From: Skeletonema tropicum
Taxonomy: Eukaryota; Bacillariophyta; Thalassiosirophyceae; Thalassiosirales; Thalassiosiraceae
Assembly (NCBI GenBank): GCA_037178625.1
Contig: CM074137.1
Location: 1,116,001 to 1,180,000 of the forward strand
Direction: 5' to 3'
Length of the DNA stretch: 64,000 bases
Part shown: positions 42,801-54,536 of the stretch, piece by piece
Position numbering within the stretch: position 1 is the first letter of the stretch
Layout: each line of letters starts with the position of its first letter
The notes under the pieces: model-generated
Database searches by the model: none
Told to the model about the DNA's origin: nothing
The model's input: only the letters and a program-made list of their open reading frames with translations
Program-made: the position numbers and the translations under genes

Positions 42801-43552
42801 GTGGCGCAAGCGCTGCCCCATCTGTTGATTTCTCGGCAGCGACTGAGGCTATGGGTAATTTAGGTGGAGGAAGGAATCTTCGCGGCAGTGGCTTCTCTAG
42901 TGGAGGTGGCTTTTCTGGCGGCGTGAGCGCAGCTCCATCAGTCGATTTCTCTGCTGCAACGGAAGCTATGGGTAATCTGGGAAGTAGGAATCTTCGCGGC
43001 AGTGGCTTCTCAAGTGGAGGTGGCTTTTCTGGCGGCGTGAGCGCAGCTCCATCAGTCGATTTCTCTGCAGCGACTGAGGCTATGGGTAATTTAGGCGGCA
43101 ATAGGAATAATCGTGGCGGTGGACTTTATGGAGGTGGCTTTGCTGGTGGCGCAAGCGCAGCTCCATCAGTCGATTTCTCTGCTGCAACGGAAGCTATGGG
43201 TAATTTGGGAAGTAGGAATCTTCGCGGCAGTGGCTTCTCTGGCGGCGTGAGTGCTGGGCCTGGCGCAAGTGTAGCAATGTCCGCAGCGACTGAGGCGATG
43301 GGTAATTTAGCAAGTTCTCGACCTCGTGGCGGTGCCGGCAGTGCTGGTTCTGGCGCAAGTGTAGCAATGTCCGCAGCGACTGAGGCGATGGGTAATTTAG
43401 CAAGTTCTCGACCTCGTGGCGGTGCCGGCAGCGCTGGACCTGGCGCAAGTGTAGCAATGTCCGCAGCAACAGAGGCTATCAAAAATACCGGGCGGAATAA
43501 GAAGCCTCAGCAGATGGAGAGCATTGGTGAACTTACCTTTTCTGACTTTTAG
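39871..43552 (+). CDS. Single-pass membrane protein with long Gly/Ser repeat tail
   Basis: Three exons (39871-40013, 40107-41335 and 41427-43552), both introns GT-AG of 93 and 91 bp; the joins give ILGAS-DGTMQF and FPNGDA-CFGGYRHP in frame and a product of 1165 residues. The N-terminal 300 residues are acidic and disordered. A compact region (about 340-540, with VTLNFRYELSTDS, KCYVMEGAITVYFP and FLESSYSMRP) looks folded. One membrane span lies at about 564-587 (LIVGVIIVLIFFVIFAGCFF), followed by a Lys run and a long tail with eight copies of a SAATEAMGNL-type repeat. There is no classical N-terminal signal. The family is not recognised. Confidence 0.78.
42610..43480 (+). repeat. Coding tandem repeat with core SAATEAMGNL, eight copies
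   Basis: The core ten residues recur eight times, separated by GGGFSGG(A/V)SA linkers of varying length (about 25-40 residues per unit). The last three units switch to ASVAMSAATEA with RPRGGAG linkers and include two nearly identical 93-bp units. The pattern indicates recent expansion inside the exon. Confidence 0.9.
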
Positions 43553-46500
43553 AGTGTCCTTGCTGTGGTGAGAGGGTGTACATTAGATCTTTCATTCATA
43601 TTCATAACAGAAGACTTTTTGTTTACTAAGACGATTTGATACAATAGATGCTCGTTTTGTTCAACTCGCTCAAGTCATTGTAGCGGACCAACGACACGGC
43701 TTCCTCCTACCCAAACGTTTTCGAGTTTTACTGATAGTTCCTGTGTAGGATTTTGGTACAAAATCTTCCCCCCTCGCACCCCCGAATCAACAATCAGTTG
43801 ATAGTAACGTGTCGATGATTATTGAGTCGATGAAGAGGAGTAGAAGACGGATGACCAACAGCACATATTCGGCCGCGCCGCAGCCGTTTGCTGCCAACCG
43901 CGGTTGAATCGAACGAAACGAAACACCGACCGCACCACGAATGTATCACGAGGTGTTAGAGAAGGGAGAGAGGTGGTGATGACTATTGAATATTATTTTT
44001 AATGGTGTCTACTACGGCCGAAACCGTCATGGTTTGGGTGATTTTGATATGGTACTGGTAGGTACTATCCAAGCTTCGACAAAGCTTAGAGTTATTGCGG
44101 AAATCTGACGCGACGAGCTCTAGCGTAGATAGCGTGGGCGCGTGGCGCGTCAGTATGTAACATTTCTGTACGTGGGCAGTACATGGGTACTTATAGGAAT
44201 CAGCTAGCCAGATTTTTTGTACATAGAGGGTTATGTTCCCCACCAAAGAGGCCTCATTCTCGCTTTTTGGTTACATATGTAGTTCAAACTTTGGATAATG
44301 TGAGAATAGACTGGGGCAAATACAAAAACTGTGGGGTGAAATTTGTGTTTAGCATAATTTTAACACCTTTCTCTAGCAAACTCTAGTTTATATAATTATA
44401 TCCCTGAGGATATTTTGTTTGCCGAGTCTTAATTGGGTTGGCGTTAGGGGGGCTTGCGCTCTTCGACTCCAAGAAGGTAGCAGCTGTTCGGCCCCTCAAA
44501 TTGAAATATCCTGGATAATTTTTTTTCACTGTAGATTAGGCGGGGACAATTTAATCTATTTTATTAAATAACGGTCACTTTGGGTAGGCGACACCCAAAA
44601 TAAAGGCTCTGGGCGCTTTGGCAGAAATTCCTTCACGTCATGAGGTCATATCGGTCCACTGAGGACATCGCCGCCGGCATTTAGTGATGCCGACCGACGT
44701 TCCGCTCCATACCATAGCCGCCGCCTCCGCCATGGTTCTGGTGTGCAAAGTGATCAAATTTTGAAAAGTGTGTGACACGGCTAGAAAAATGATGGAGGGG
44801 GCGCCCCGTTTCCCCGCTGGAGTGACCCCTGGAAAAGGCGCGCAGGCCAAGAAACCGAAAATACCCAAGCTCCATGGCCAGTGCCAAACCACAGTCATAG
44901 CTGTCTCTGTCTCATCTCCTTGACTCCATCAAGTGGATTTTTTATGTACGTAGGAATCGTCCAAGAAGCGGTACCAAAGTGGCGCCATCGATCTTCGAGC
45001 ACATCACCACCATGGGATTTCCGCCCGAGTAGCGTACTTTACTAAGCATTGTGCTGTTAGATCAAAGATATAATGCTCGTGATGCCTATATAAATATTTA
45101 TGAATGTATGGAGCAGCTTGGTATGTACCGATTTTACATATGATGTAAAATGCAAGCCAATTAGTGCACAAGAATGTGTATCCTCAACTCCTCAGGAGCA
45201 ATGAACGATGGTGTTGTAACAAATATTTCAGCACTATCGACAAGAAACACTGTTGAAATAATGAACTTTAGACGCATATCAATGATGGATATATCTTATT
45301 GTTGTATAATAATAATTTATGAGGCCCACAGATCCGTGTTATACGACATAAATGCATGCAGATAAACAACTATCTCATAAGAGAGAATACTCTTTGTGCA
45401 TTCCAACGATATCAGCAGTGAAAATATGCAGCTTTATCCGTCGAACATTAATTCATCGAAACCTAAGAGCCTTAAAAAGTAGTTGAAGATCCTACTCCGA
45501 TCTATTCAGACGCAATGTGGCGTCATAACAACAGCCTTCTTCGGAGACAATAAGTGCACCTATTCCACCCAATCAACTTCAAGTCACTCAACTATGACCC
45601 TACATCATCAATAACCTACATAGTTGTTGTGCTGTTGTTGTCGGTTGGTTAGGTTGATTTGAATGACGTTACCATCGGAGTTGTTCTGTAAATGGCCATG
45701 ATGTGTTTGTCTTGTGATGTAAAGATTGAGTTCGCCGATGATAGTGTAGGGAGTGAAATCGGATCTCTATTGTCAACTTCACGATACAAAGCGATCCTAA
45801 CATATTATTGATAGCTCTTGTGTCGTGTTTAGTTGTATCTCCTTGATTAGAGGTCGGAATAGAACAATGAAATGGGTGACATTTGTTTGTAATCGATGAT
45901 GTGATGTGTAGCAGCAATATTGGTGCCCGACGGAGTGCTATGGCCATATGAAGTCACTAGCAATGTGCCACACCAACACCCAATGTCTATATGTATAAGC
46001 GACAGCGAGGATTGATGGAGAGAGACCGATTGTACCATTCATATTGAGTGGAATTGGAGGACGGCAGAGGTTGTTTTTCGTGATTTCGTAGGCTTATTTT
46101 GGTTTGGAGGTTTGGGGCGAGACTATTGTAACTTAGTGGGCCAGGTAGATCAAAAGTTTCTCCGTGATCTCAGCTGCTCAGATGGGCCTAGCACCAACTA
46201 AGTTTCTGGAGAGTTGAGGAGATACGATTTTACCCACTATGCCGGCATCATGGTATTTTGGTTCATTTCCCCATGATGTTGAATTATGTGTTTTGTGTGC
46301 TTGAAAGTGTTGGAACAAAAGACGCGGGAAATTTTTGAAATGTATTTTTGCGCGAAATTGGAATGCTGGATGACATCTTGTACACGAGGTACGTAGGAAT
46401 CCAGTGGATGGAGTCAAGGAGATAAGACAGCTATACGTCCGGCCATGTGGTGGTCTTGTTGATGATGGAGGATGAGAACCCTCCCGCCCAAATTTGTATG

Positions 46501-47233
46501 AGTTCCTACGCACGTATAAAACTATTTTTCTCAAATCAAAACAAAGCTTAGCTCTCTGCGGATTTGAGCTCAGCTCGCTCTCAGCTTTTCACATCTGTAC
46601 CCCATTTGTTCACAGCACAAATATTCGCTGAGAACGAGCATCCTGGCTAGGCTGACCCTGCACTTAGCCATAGAAGTACGCATTCGGTGAAGTAGCGTGC
46701 GCCTTATGCGTCATTTCCTTGATGTATGTTACCTCTTTATCCAATAGAGCCCCTGCCTTTGGACGTCTAACCCCTTTCCTACGAAAGTAATGAGAAAGAA
46801 TTCATAGAGAAATAAAGAAGAAGCTGCTTAGCAGAATATGACAGAAAACAAGTTCTTAATACCGCTCTTATTTTCATTTGTGCAGAAAGAGTGTACGATA
46901 TTTCGTGCAAAGAATAGAAGCACGAACCGTGGCTTGAGTCACTTTTCTGTACGTGGGCTGTACCTGTTCGCGAGGTTCTTTCTTTCTTTCTTTCTTTCTT
47001 GTGTTTTCGCAAAATTGATACCATTGAGAAAGCTTCTATGAATTCCAACCGTACTTATGTGGTGTCACTCTAGAGTGAGTGAGCGAGCAGCAGTCAGGAA
47101 TAGTCCGGTCTATTCCGCTGCTGAACATTGACCGATACATAGCTGCTGAGAACTCCTGGCTTTGAGATAGAACATAATACCCCTTCCATTTTTCTTTTTT
47201 TTTTGCGGCCATAAAATTGATGCCTGCTACAAG
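43553..47233. other. 3.7 kb without a supported gene
   Basis: This mixed AT-rich sequence has dispersed repeat traces. About 50 bp at 44895-44945 recurs inverted at 46385-46435 (shared core ATCTCCTTGACTCCATC). The phrase TACGTAGGAA appears at several points here and at 52977. A TTTC microsatellite lies at 46979-47000. A piece near 46860-46930 resembles 52725-52760 (TTTCGTGCA..AGAA.AGAAGCACGAA). Open frames at 44638-44898 and 46178-46534 have no recognisable domain. Confidence 0.5.
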
Positions 47234-47732
47234 GTGCATCATCTGTCGTCACCCACCGACCAACACTCATCATGTCCTCACCTAAGTACACCTCCACCAG
47301 CATCAGGAAGCATTCCTCCACTTGAGCTCGGGGAACCACAACTGTCAACTGCAGAAGATGAGGAGGCAAGCTCTACGCCGGACATCGAACTGTCACCTGC
47401 AGAAGAGGAGGAGGCAAGCGCTACGCCGGACATCGATTTTTTCGATGTAGAAAGCAACAGTGATGTTGATGTATCTGATCTCCTCTTCGATTTTCCCATT
47501 CATTATGTTAATGTGGTAGTGTTAGATTTAAATGCGGATGGTAGTTGAAGAATTGACGAGATTACCAAGTAACACAGACGTCTTCGATGTGGAGGACGTG
47601 AAGTTGGTGTATGCATGGGTACTGAGTCGGCGCACTTGCCTTTTTTTTATTTTTATTGCAGGAACGAGTGAGGAGAGTATGAGAGTAGTATCCAGGCTAC
47701 TACTGTGAGAGCGCTCAACGTCCAGATGTATG

Positions 47733-47932
47733 CGCTATGATTGAAAGCCCCCTCTGAATCAATGCTGGAGATCCCTCTGAGGATGCTCGCTTCGTAGAGG
47801 TGATGGATAATCATATGGATGCATAAGTATGTCGCTATGATTGAGAGATACCTCTGAGTAAATGTTGGAGATCCCTCTGAGGATGCTCGCTAAATAGAGG
47901 TGATGGATAATCATATTGATGCGTACTATTAG
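47733..47932. repeat. 100-bp direct duplication
   Basis: Two head-to-tail copies start at CGCTATGATTGA (47733 and 47833) and share GGAGATCCCTCTGAGGATGC and GAGGTGATGGATAATCATAT. They differ at about a tenth of positions. They lie at the left edge of the copia remnant and could be part of it. Confidence 0.75.
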
Positions 47933-48199
47933 CAAGAGGGAGTTTCCTTCTAGAAAGGAACTCATTGTATAATTGGCTGACGCTCTGGAATCACTGGGAA
48001 GATCTGTTGTGCATGGCATTGCATCTTGCAGAACCGATGAGACAAGAGATAACAATGAATTGTTCTTATGAGATTTTGAAGCTATATATTGTGTCGACCA
48101 CTTTGGGTATTTTCAGTGCGTTGGAGTTGGAGATCCTACTGGTGTGTCTCAGCCGAGATACTTGGTTAGTTATAGCGCATTTCAGAAGAGGATGCTCAC

Positions 48200-51100
48200 A
48201 ATTTAACAGACGACGCAGCTGGGTAGGTTTTCATCAACACTACTTTGTCAAGAGAGTTAGTTTCCAACAAATGATCGTGCATTACGCAACAAACGTTTTA
48301 TTGATACTATCTTCTACACTGATGCGACGCGAAGACCACAAGGAGGTACCAACGTGTACACTTGTCCGAGTTTATGTGTCCAAAAAGGGTTCATTTATAC
48401 TTGGATGAGATGGCAGCGACGGCATCATGCAGGTGAGTAGGTGTTCCAGGCACGCTCGTCTGCGATCCTTGAGCATCCAAAAGTGCGAGGAGGTACGCAG
48501 GTTTATACGAGGTGGGAATACTCTGCGTGTATTAGGAGAGCTACGCAGTGGGCTGATTTGGCGGAACGCTAGTTTGGGTTCTTGCATAATCTATCAGCTG
48601 AATTTCAGGAAAGCGACGCTCTTATGACGTTATGGGATTGCTTTGAGCGGAGGGTGCAAATCATGAACCTTACGGTACATGGCACAACAACTCGGCGGAT
48701 TAAATCCATGCCCGGTGACTAGATGCACGAGCCAGATATTAGCAATATTGCGGCGTTTGGTTGGCTTGATTGATGTTATTCTTTGGAAGATAGGAACTCA
48801 CAAGATCCCACACGCTATACAGTTGTTTTTTGGGGGGTGTTTGGAGCCTAGTAATGACCATGGCAGAGAAATGACTATGAATGAGAATGAACGCAGCAAT
48901 TGGCTGATGTGTATGAATAATATTCGACGCAAATTTTGGGGACGCGGCGATTTTACCTCCGAGGTAGATGATGTTGAATTATCTACGGCCGAGGAGGAGA
49001 CTCAGGATAAACTCTACAATGAAGTGGTTCGATGATCTGAATGATATCAGCGGCTGGCATATTCATGATGGCGAGGCGGACGCTCTTGCAATACTTGCGG
49101 ATGAGCAATGAGGTTCGAAGACAATACGTGGTACCTGAGGCTGATGCATGCATTGCTTCAGGGGAGCCCATTACTGACAGATCACTTGTGGATGACCAGA
49201 TTGACGTAGAGGTCTTTCCCTCAAGGGGAGGATGGCCACAAGTTGTGCAAGATGCGATATCACAGTGTCGACAAGGTCTATTGCCGAGTCGCAGTGTTGA
49301 CAAAGATGGTTAGACAATGGCGTCTATCACCGCTTAGCCCTGACTACTATTACCTATGTTGTATGGTTCAATGAGAATGTGAAGGCTGAAGCGGTATTGT
49401 GCGCTTTTATTGCCCAAAATGTTCTAGAACAAGTTGCAGTTGGAGTCGATAATATACATTACTCCGAGAGATTGAAAGAATGCTGGATCATTGCCGTCAA
49501 TTGATGCTAATGCTATATCCAAAAGGGAAGAAGTATATCACGATGAGGTATGATCGGAAGTGGATTCTCAGGCTACGGTTGATGAATGTTCTTGATGAGT
49601 ATTATTAATTGTCGCAAGCAATGGATGCAGATGCAGCTGGCTGAAGGATCGAAATATATCAACCCTGTGCTGCGGAGATGGCCGAGTATGTGGTGCAGGA
49701 TGATAATGAAGTTGCATTTCAGTGTTGTGTTCACAGTGCGGAAGCAGATGAAGATCATTACATCAGGAAAGGGTAGGTCGAGCCGCAAGATCCACGAGTG
49801 TAGTGTGAAGCCGTGCTGGTGTGATAAGTCGAGAAGTGCATGTTGCATTCCCTACGCCGAAATGATGGGTCCATCAGTCTTTGCAGGAAACACCAGAATG
49901 TATATTTCCAAAGTTATTCAGAAGCGCTATGTTGTCTGCTGTTCCGAATTTGATGTTGAGAATGAAGAAATGCTCTGATCTAGCGAGAGGTTCACGGAAG
50001 TCGTTTTGCATGCAGAGATTTTGGACTGCACTAATGTGAGTATATGCTTGACCTTCGCTTTAAATTGCCGCATGGAGATCCTGTGTTTGCCTTCGTCCTT
50101 TTACTAGTGATGGAAAAGTACATGGAGTATATCTTTGGTGTGTAGAGGGGGGCATGTGATCTTACATACGATTGCAGAAGCCGTGCTACGCAACGAGATT
50201 GGCTGACATTCAGAAGCGGAAGAGGCAGCATTCACGAGAGGCCATCGAGGTATCTTGGCAATAGATCTCGTAGAGTGGAGTTGAACAGGGCTTTTGGCTG
50301 TCCCGTATGTTGGCATAGCCTTGACGAATGTTCTGAGTGGCTGGCCAAGAAGGGTTGCACAATGCCAAGAGTGATGGAGCTCCATTCAAGACTGAGTATC
50401 TGCCGGATAGATGCTAGTTGAGAATTGGCTAGTGAGAGCGCCCTATAGTTGATCTTTGGTAGAAATCCTGCGATAGGCGATAGAGAGTTGGCCTGGTCGG
50501 GTAGATATTTGTTGGGAGCTTTCAATGACGACGAGTTGACATCTTGCTCTGCCCATAGAAGGTCATTTGGAATGTTTGTTTCATCTATTCGCATACTTGA
50601 CTAAGTATCAGAATGCCAAGATGTTGTATGATCCCACTGAGCCACATATAACTTCAGCAGCATTTCAGAAGCAGGATTGGACGTTTCCACTCTAGACGGA
50701 GCAGGATGGAAGGAGGTTCTGCCTCCTGATAGCCTGAGCCGAGAGGAAAAGAATTTGTCATCCGTTGATTTATTTATACATATTGTGCTGGTGATACGGT
50801 CACGTGGAAATCTTGCGCTGGTTTCATTGTCTACTTGAATAATGCTCCTATATCGCTTGGTATTCCAAGAGACAGGGGAGTGTTGATGGTTTGACGGACC
50901 AGGCTGAAACTAAGACTACAGAATACATTAGTGCGCTGATATAAACTGAGAATGATGCGGATTCCAGTCGAGGGCCTGTGTTCTTGAGAATGATCAGTCG
51001 GTGTTATCGAACACGATGGGTCTAGGATCCACTTTGCTTGATGAAGAACAGTGTATGATGCAGTTGCCTATGACTTGGTTCGTAAGCGTGTTATAAGAAG

Positions 51101-51482
51101 AAGATAGTGATCATAGATCAGTATTCACGAAGTATTGATGATCTGCTTAAAAGGCCAATGGTATTGGGAGAGAGGGGAGCGGTTTGTCGGGAAGATCCTA
51201 CAATACATATTTCACGATGGAGTAAGAGTAAGGAGTGATTAGGGATTACGCGGCAACGCCGAAACCGATCACTTCGCTGGCGGTATGGCTGGCCAGCCTC
51301 TGATGCAAGCTGGAGTAGTCGATCGTAACAGGGTGAGATTAGCTTTATGTGAACTTATCCTCCCTCGATAGGGTTCTTTCGGTATATTTTGAGGTGATGA
51401 CTAGATCTTTGGGATCGTAGAAAGGCATTGGAACAGCGAAGTAGCACAATCTAGCGCCAGGTGGTGCTAGCTTGAGGGGAGT
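48200..51482 (+). mobile_element. Decayed Ty1/copia retrotransposon (CoDi-like)
   Basis: Homology survives only in pieces across all three frames. Around 48285-48430 the pieces resemble the integrase core start of diatom copia elements, and around 48630-48850 the post-integrase segment (PDISNIAAFGWLD, then TRYTVVFWGVFG). Around 50780-50960 the RNase H segment is clear (DTVTWKSCAGFIVYLNNAPI, then AWYSKRQGSVDG in the next frame). A purine tract CTTGAGGGGAG at 51471-51481 could be the polypurine primer at the edge of the 3' LTR. Many stops and frameshifts show an old, inactive copy. The left end and LTRs could not be fixed; an acidic 47234-47548 frame may be unrelated. Confidence 0.68.
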
Positions 51483-53169
51483 ATTTCAACTCGCTGTAAG
51501 GAGTCGTGTTCTATTGAGACAGGCTACGAGCGGCGTGCGTTGAACAGCTGTAGATTCATGCCATAATTTGTTTAAGAGATGAATTATCACAACGCTGATG
51601 CACTTGCTGATGCAGCCCCGATAAGCCGATAGTATCAGGCCCCGATAAGCCGATAGTTTAGGGCTTCCGCTTCCGCGGTGCCTTGAAAGAATACTGCAAG
51701 TCGCTAGCGTGTAGGGCCAAAAAGCCCGGAAGCATGAGTAGTGCCTGCTCTTTGATGTACTTTTGCTGTTCATACGCGAAAGTGGTCCACTGAGCCGCTA
51801 GACGTCTAGTGGCCCAGTGGTACGACTTTCACATATGATCAGCACACACTCTCATAATCGAGGCATCAATATCCAAAACAACCCATACTAAGACTGAGGA
51901 TGAAAGAGGCAACACCAAGGCCAAGAAGAGGAGGAGAAAACGAAGGCACATGCAACATGCAACGCAGAAAGGTTTCCGCAGCTTTCCACGACACCATAAT
52001 CACGCAGCTGGGAGATGATGGCATAAACATAAACATAAAGTCGACCAACTTTGCCTCAAATGGAGCTAAACTCGAACCTGCCGACCTTCAAGCTCAAACC
52101 ACAAGAATTTTCGGCCATAATCAAGTTTCCTCTGACTGAAACAATATACCTTAACTACAACAGCGGGCAATGCAAATGCAAATGCAAACGTCAAGCAGAT
52201 TCCTGTCAACTCCAACATATCAACAACTGGCGACAAGCTGCAGGGAATGTCGAAAGACATCCTCATTGTCAATGACTGGAACTATCGATGCGTGAACTGG
52301 GTCTACGTTGTCTTGTCGAGGGTGAGAACACTAGCAGGACTCTACCTAATGAAACCGCGTTGGACCTCGAGCGCAGCTTCAATGTTCCTCAAAATCTCAT
52401 TCGCTTCGAGCAACGATTGAAGGACACCAAAACCAAAGAACGACCAATTCTCGACATGTTGGGTTACCAATCAAATAAAGAGATCGATACAATGCAGTGA
52501 AGAGTTTCAGTAATCAGAAAGTTCATGAGAATAAGAAGAAATTGCTCAGCATCAGCAGATTGTAATAAGAAAAACAGGCTCTTACAAGCTTTGTATCAAA
52601 GGCAAAGAACAGTTCTTCACATCACGGGAACCGTTAAAATATCTAAATGCATCTTTGTTCATTTCACATGTTGGAATACTGATCAGCACCAATCTCTTAA
52701 TTATGCTCACTTTTGTGCAGCAAGAGAATTTCGTGCAGCAAGAACAGAAGCACGAAAGCCGGGAGAAGCTTGCCCTGCCGCTGCACGCCAATATCTATCT
52801 ATCTACATACATATGATTTTTGAATTCAGAGAAGTATCCCCCCAATAATCTCTCCTACACAGGAACATACTTAGTGATAAAATGCAAACCCCCCACTGTT
52901 TGAGTGATGCCGGTTGGGCGAAGGCCTCCCTACGAAGGAATCGAACCCTCTAGCTACAACCAAAAAAGCGATTGGTACGTAGGAATAGTAGGAAGAATGA
53001 CTTGTGTTCGACCTGATCCCTTCTTCCAAGAGCAATGACAGCAACCAAACTTCCAACTGAAACTAACAGCAGCTAACAGCGCTTCACAAACGAGATAAGA
53101 ATAAGTAACATACATTACCAAGAAGAAGCTATCCACTAATCAACCGAGACTTGGCTGATCGTTACCACT
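51483..53169. other. Spacer, possibly LTR and broken gene pieces
   Basis: The left part may be the 3' LTR of the copia remnant. From 51900 to 52500 several short frames in succession (QRRKVSAAFHDTIITQLGDD; ERSFNVPQNLIRFEQRLKDT) read like a broken gene of unknown family. At 52926-52994 on the minus strand a T-arm-like motif GGTTCGATTCC with pairable ends is present but lacks a D-arm. No intact gene is supported. Confidence 0.45.
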
Positions 53170-54435
53170 ATGCCTCTTCCCAAAAAAGCAATCTCCTCAT
53201 TCACAGACCGTACCAACAAACTCCTTCATTATTTACTGGGTATTACAATATGTGGTGCAATTCTTGTCTTTTCCCGATCATGGATGATCATCCGTCACAA
53301 CCCTAGTACTACTCCTGGTACAGAAAAAGATTCAACATGGATGGGGACTAGTGCTCCTACCATAGAGCAATTATTTGACCTGAAAAGAAATGAACTTGAA
53401 TCAAAACCAGACCAAGACTGTTTCTGCCCTAATGGCCGGAATAATTGGATTCATTACACCGCTTGTCCGGGGAGTGTAGGACACAATCATGGAGCTGGAA
53501 TCAAAGACCGTCAAAACATCCTTCGAAATGTAATGTGGTACGCTGATGAGCTTTGTGCCAAAATTGCTCTTGATTGTACACCAGAGGTATGGCTTTCAGA
53601 AGCTCATGGGTGTTATGCGCCGCCAGAAGCACGTTGGGATGTATATTTTACTCCTGTTAGAAAAACAAACAATGGGACAGTGTTGACAGCAAAGAATATT
53701 TTACATTGGGACATTGATGAAGAAGCAGCATTCAAAGGTTTGGTGGAAATCAAAGGAGACACTACGAATGTTCGAGGATATGAAATTGGAAGAAAACTCT
53801 ATGCAGAAGGCACTCCTTTTGTTTGGAAATTTGATGTAAGCTTTTGGCAAACAAATTTGTATACTCCGAAAAACATATGGCCAAACCAATTATTAAGTCA
53901 TCGCAAATATTCAGCGGGGACCTGTGGCGTGGTAGACTTTGATGCTTCGGTTGAGCTCTTGAACATTGGACAACTTGTTTTGCAAGAATTAAAAATTCAA
54001 CGTTCTAATGACTTTGTAACAATACATCTAAGACGAGGGGATCATATGGGATGTGATACACAAGTTGAAACTGTTATTGATTATCTCAAGTGTTCCATTG
54101 GAGAGGATGATATTAAGAAAGTTTTAGTTCTTACCAATGGAAAGGAAGAGTATTTGAGACGATTGAAAGAAAGATTTTTCAAGGCTTTTCCTGCAATGGA
54201 TATGATCAGTTTGGATGATTTTATTCAATCTGAATCATTTATTGAAAAGCTAAATCAAGGCAATCTACTTTCAGCCCATGATGGAGATGCATTTCTTCAT
54301 GACAATTGTTTCCGTTTCGCCGCTGAGAAGGTGCTCGTGTCAATGGCAAGGTACCATCTTGAACGTGGTCATATCTACTGCAATAAAAACAAGTGCGATA
54401 GAGGAGGTGTTAATGTAAATGGGCCTATCATCTGA
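53170..54435 (+). CDS. Type II membrane glycosyltransferase-like protein with RRGD motif
   Basis: Single exon, 421 residues. A short basic N-terminus and one membrane anchor (residues about 19-38, LLGITICGAILVFSRSWMII) fit a Golgi type II enzyme. The luminal part contains VTIHLRRGDHMGCDT, the motif that in protein O-fucosyl- and alpha-1,2/1,6-fucosyltransferases contacts GDP-fucose, and Cys residues likely paired in disulphides. A C-terminal DAFLHDNCFRFAAEKVLV region may hold further donor-site residues. The acceptor is unknown. It converges with a distant relative at 54537-56041, with 101 bp between the stops. Confidence 0.78.
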   Translation: MPLPKKAISSFTDRTNKLLHYLLGITICGAILVFSRSWMIIRHNPSTTPGTEKDSTWMGTSAPTIEQLFDLKRNELESKPDQDCFCPNGRNNWIHYTACPGSVGHNHGAGIKDRQNILRNVMWYADELCAKIALDCTPEVWLSEAHGCYAPPEARWDVYFTPVRKTNNGTVLTAKNILHWDIDEEAAFKGLVEIKGDTTNVRGYEIGRKLYAEGTPFVWKFDVSFWQTNLYTPKNIWPNQLLSHRKYSAGTCGVVDFDASVELLNIGQLVLQELKIQRSNDFVTIHLRRGDHMGCDTQVETVIDYLKCSIGEDDIKKVLVLTNGKEEYLRRLKERFFKAFPAMDMISLDDFIQSESFIEKLNQGNLLSAHDGDAFLHDNCFRFAAEKVLVSMARYHLERGHIYCNKNKCDRGGVNVNGPII

Positions 54436-54536
54436 CTACGATAGGACAAGAACGAGGGGACACAAATTAGAACAATGAGTAATAGAGATGTCAAAAATTG
54501 CTGATGAGTTTTACTCACATTACCTAGCTACCTAGA

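Noticed and set aside
42760..43482. Pro/Ala-rich minus-strand frames
   Set aside because: Antisense shadows of the Gly/Ser repeat exon; the plus-strand gene is well supported by introns and frame continuity.
44638..44898. Minus-strand frame with Gly/His-rich end
   Set aside because: Looks protein-like in places, but it has no leader, domain or splice partner. Left as unsupported.
52926..52994. tRNA-like sequence on the minus strand
   Set aside because: A T-arm-like GAGGG-TTCGATT-CCTTC and pairable outer stems (TTCCTAC with GTAGGGA) are present, but there is no D-arm and the anticodon loop has the wrong size and lacks the usual bases. At best it is a degraded tRNA-derived repeat.
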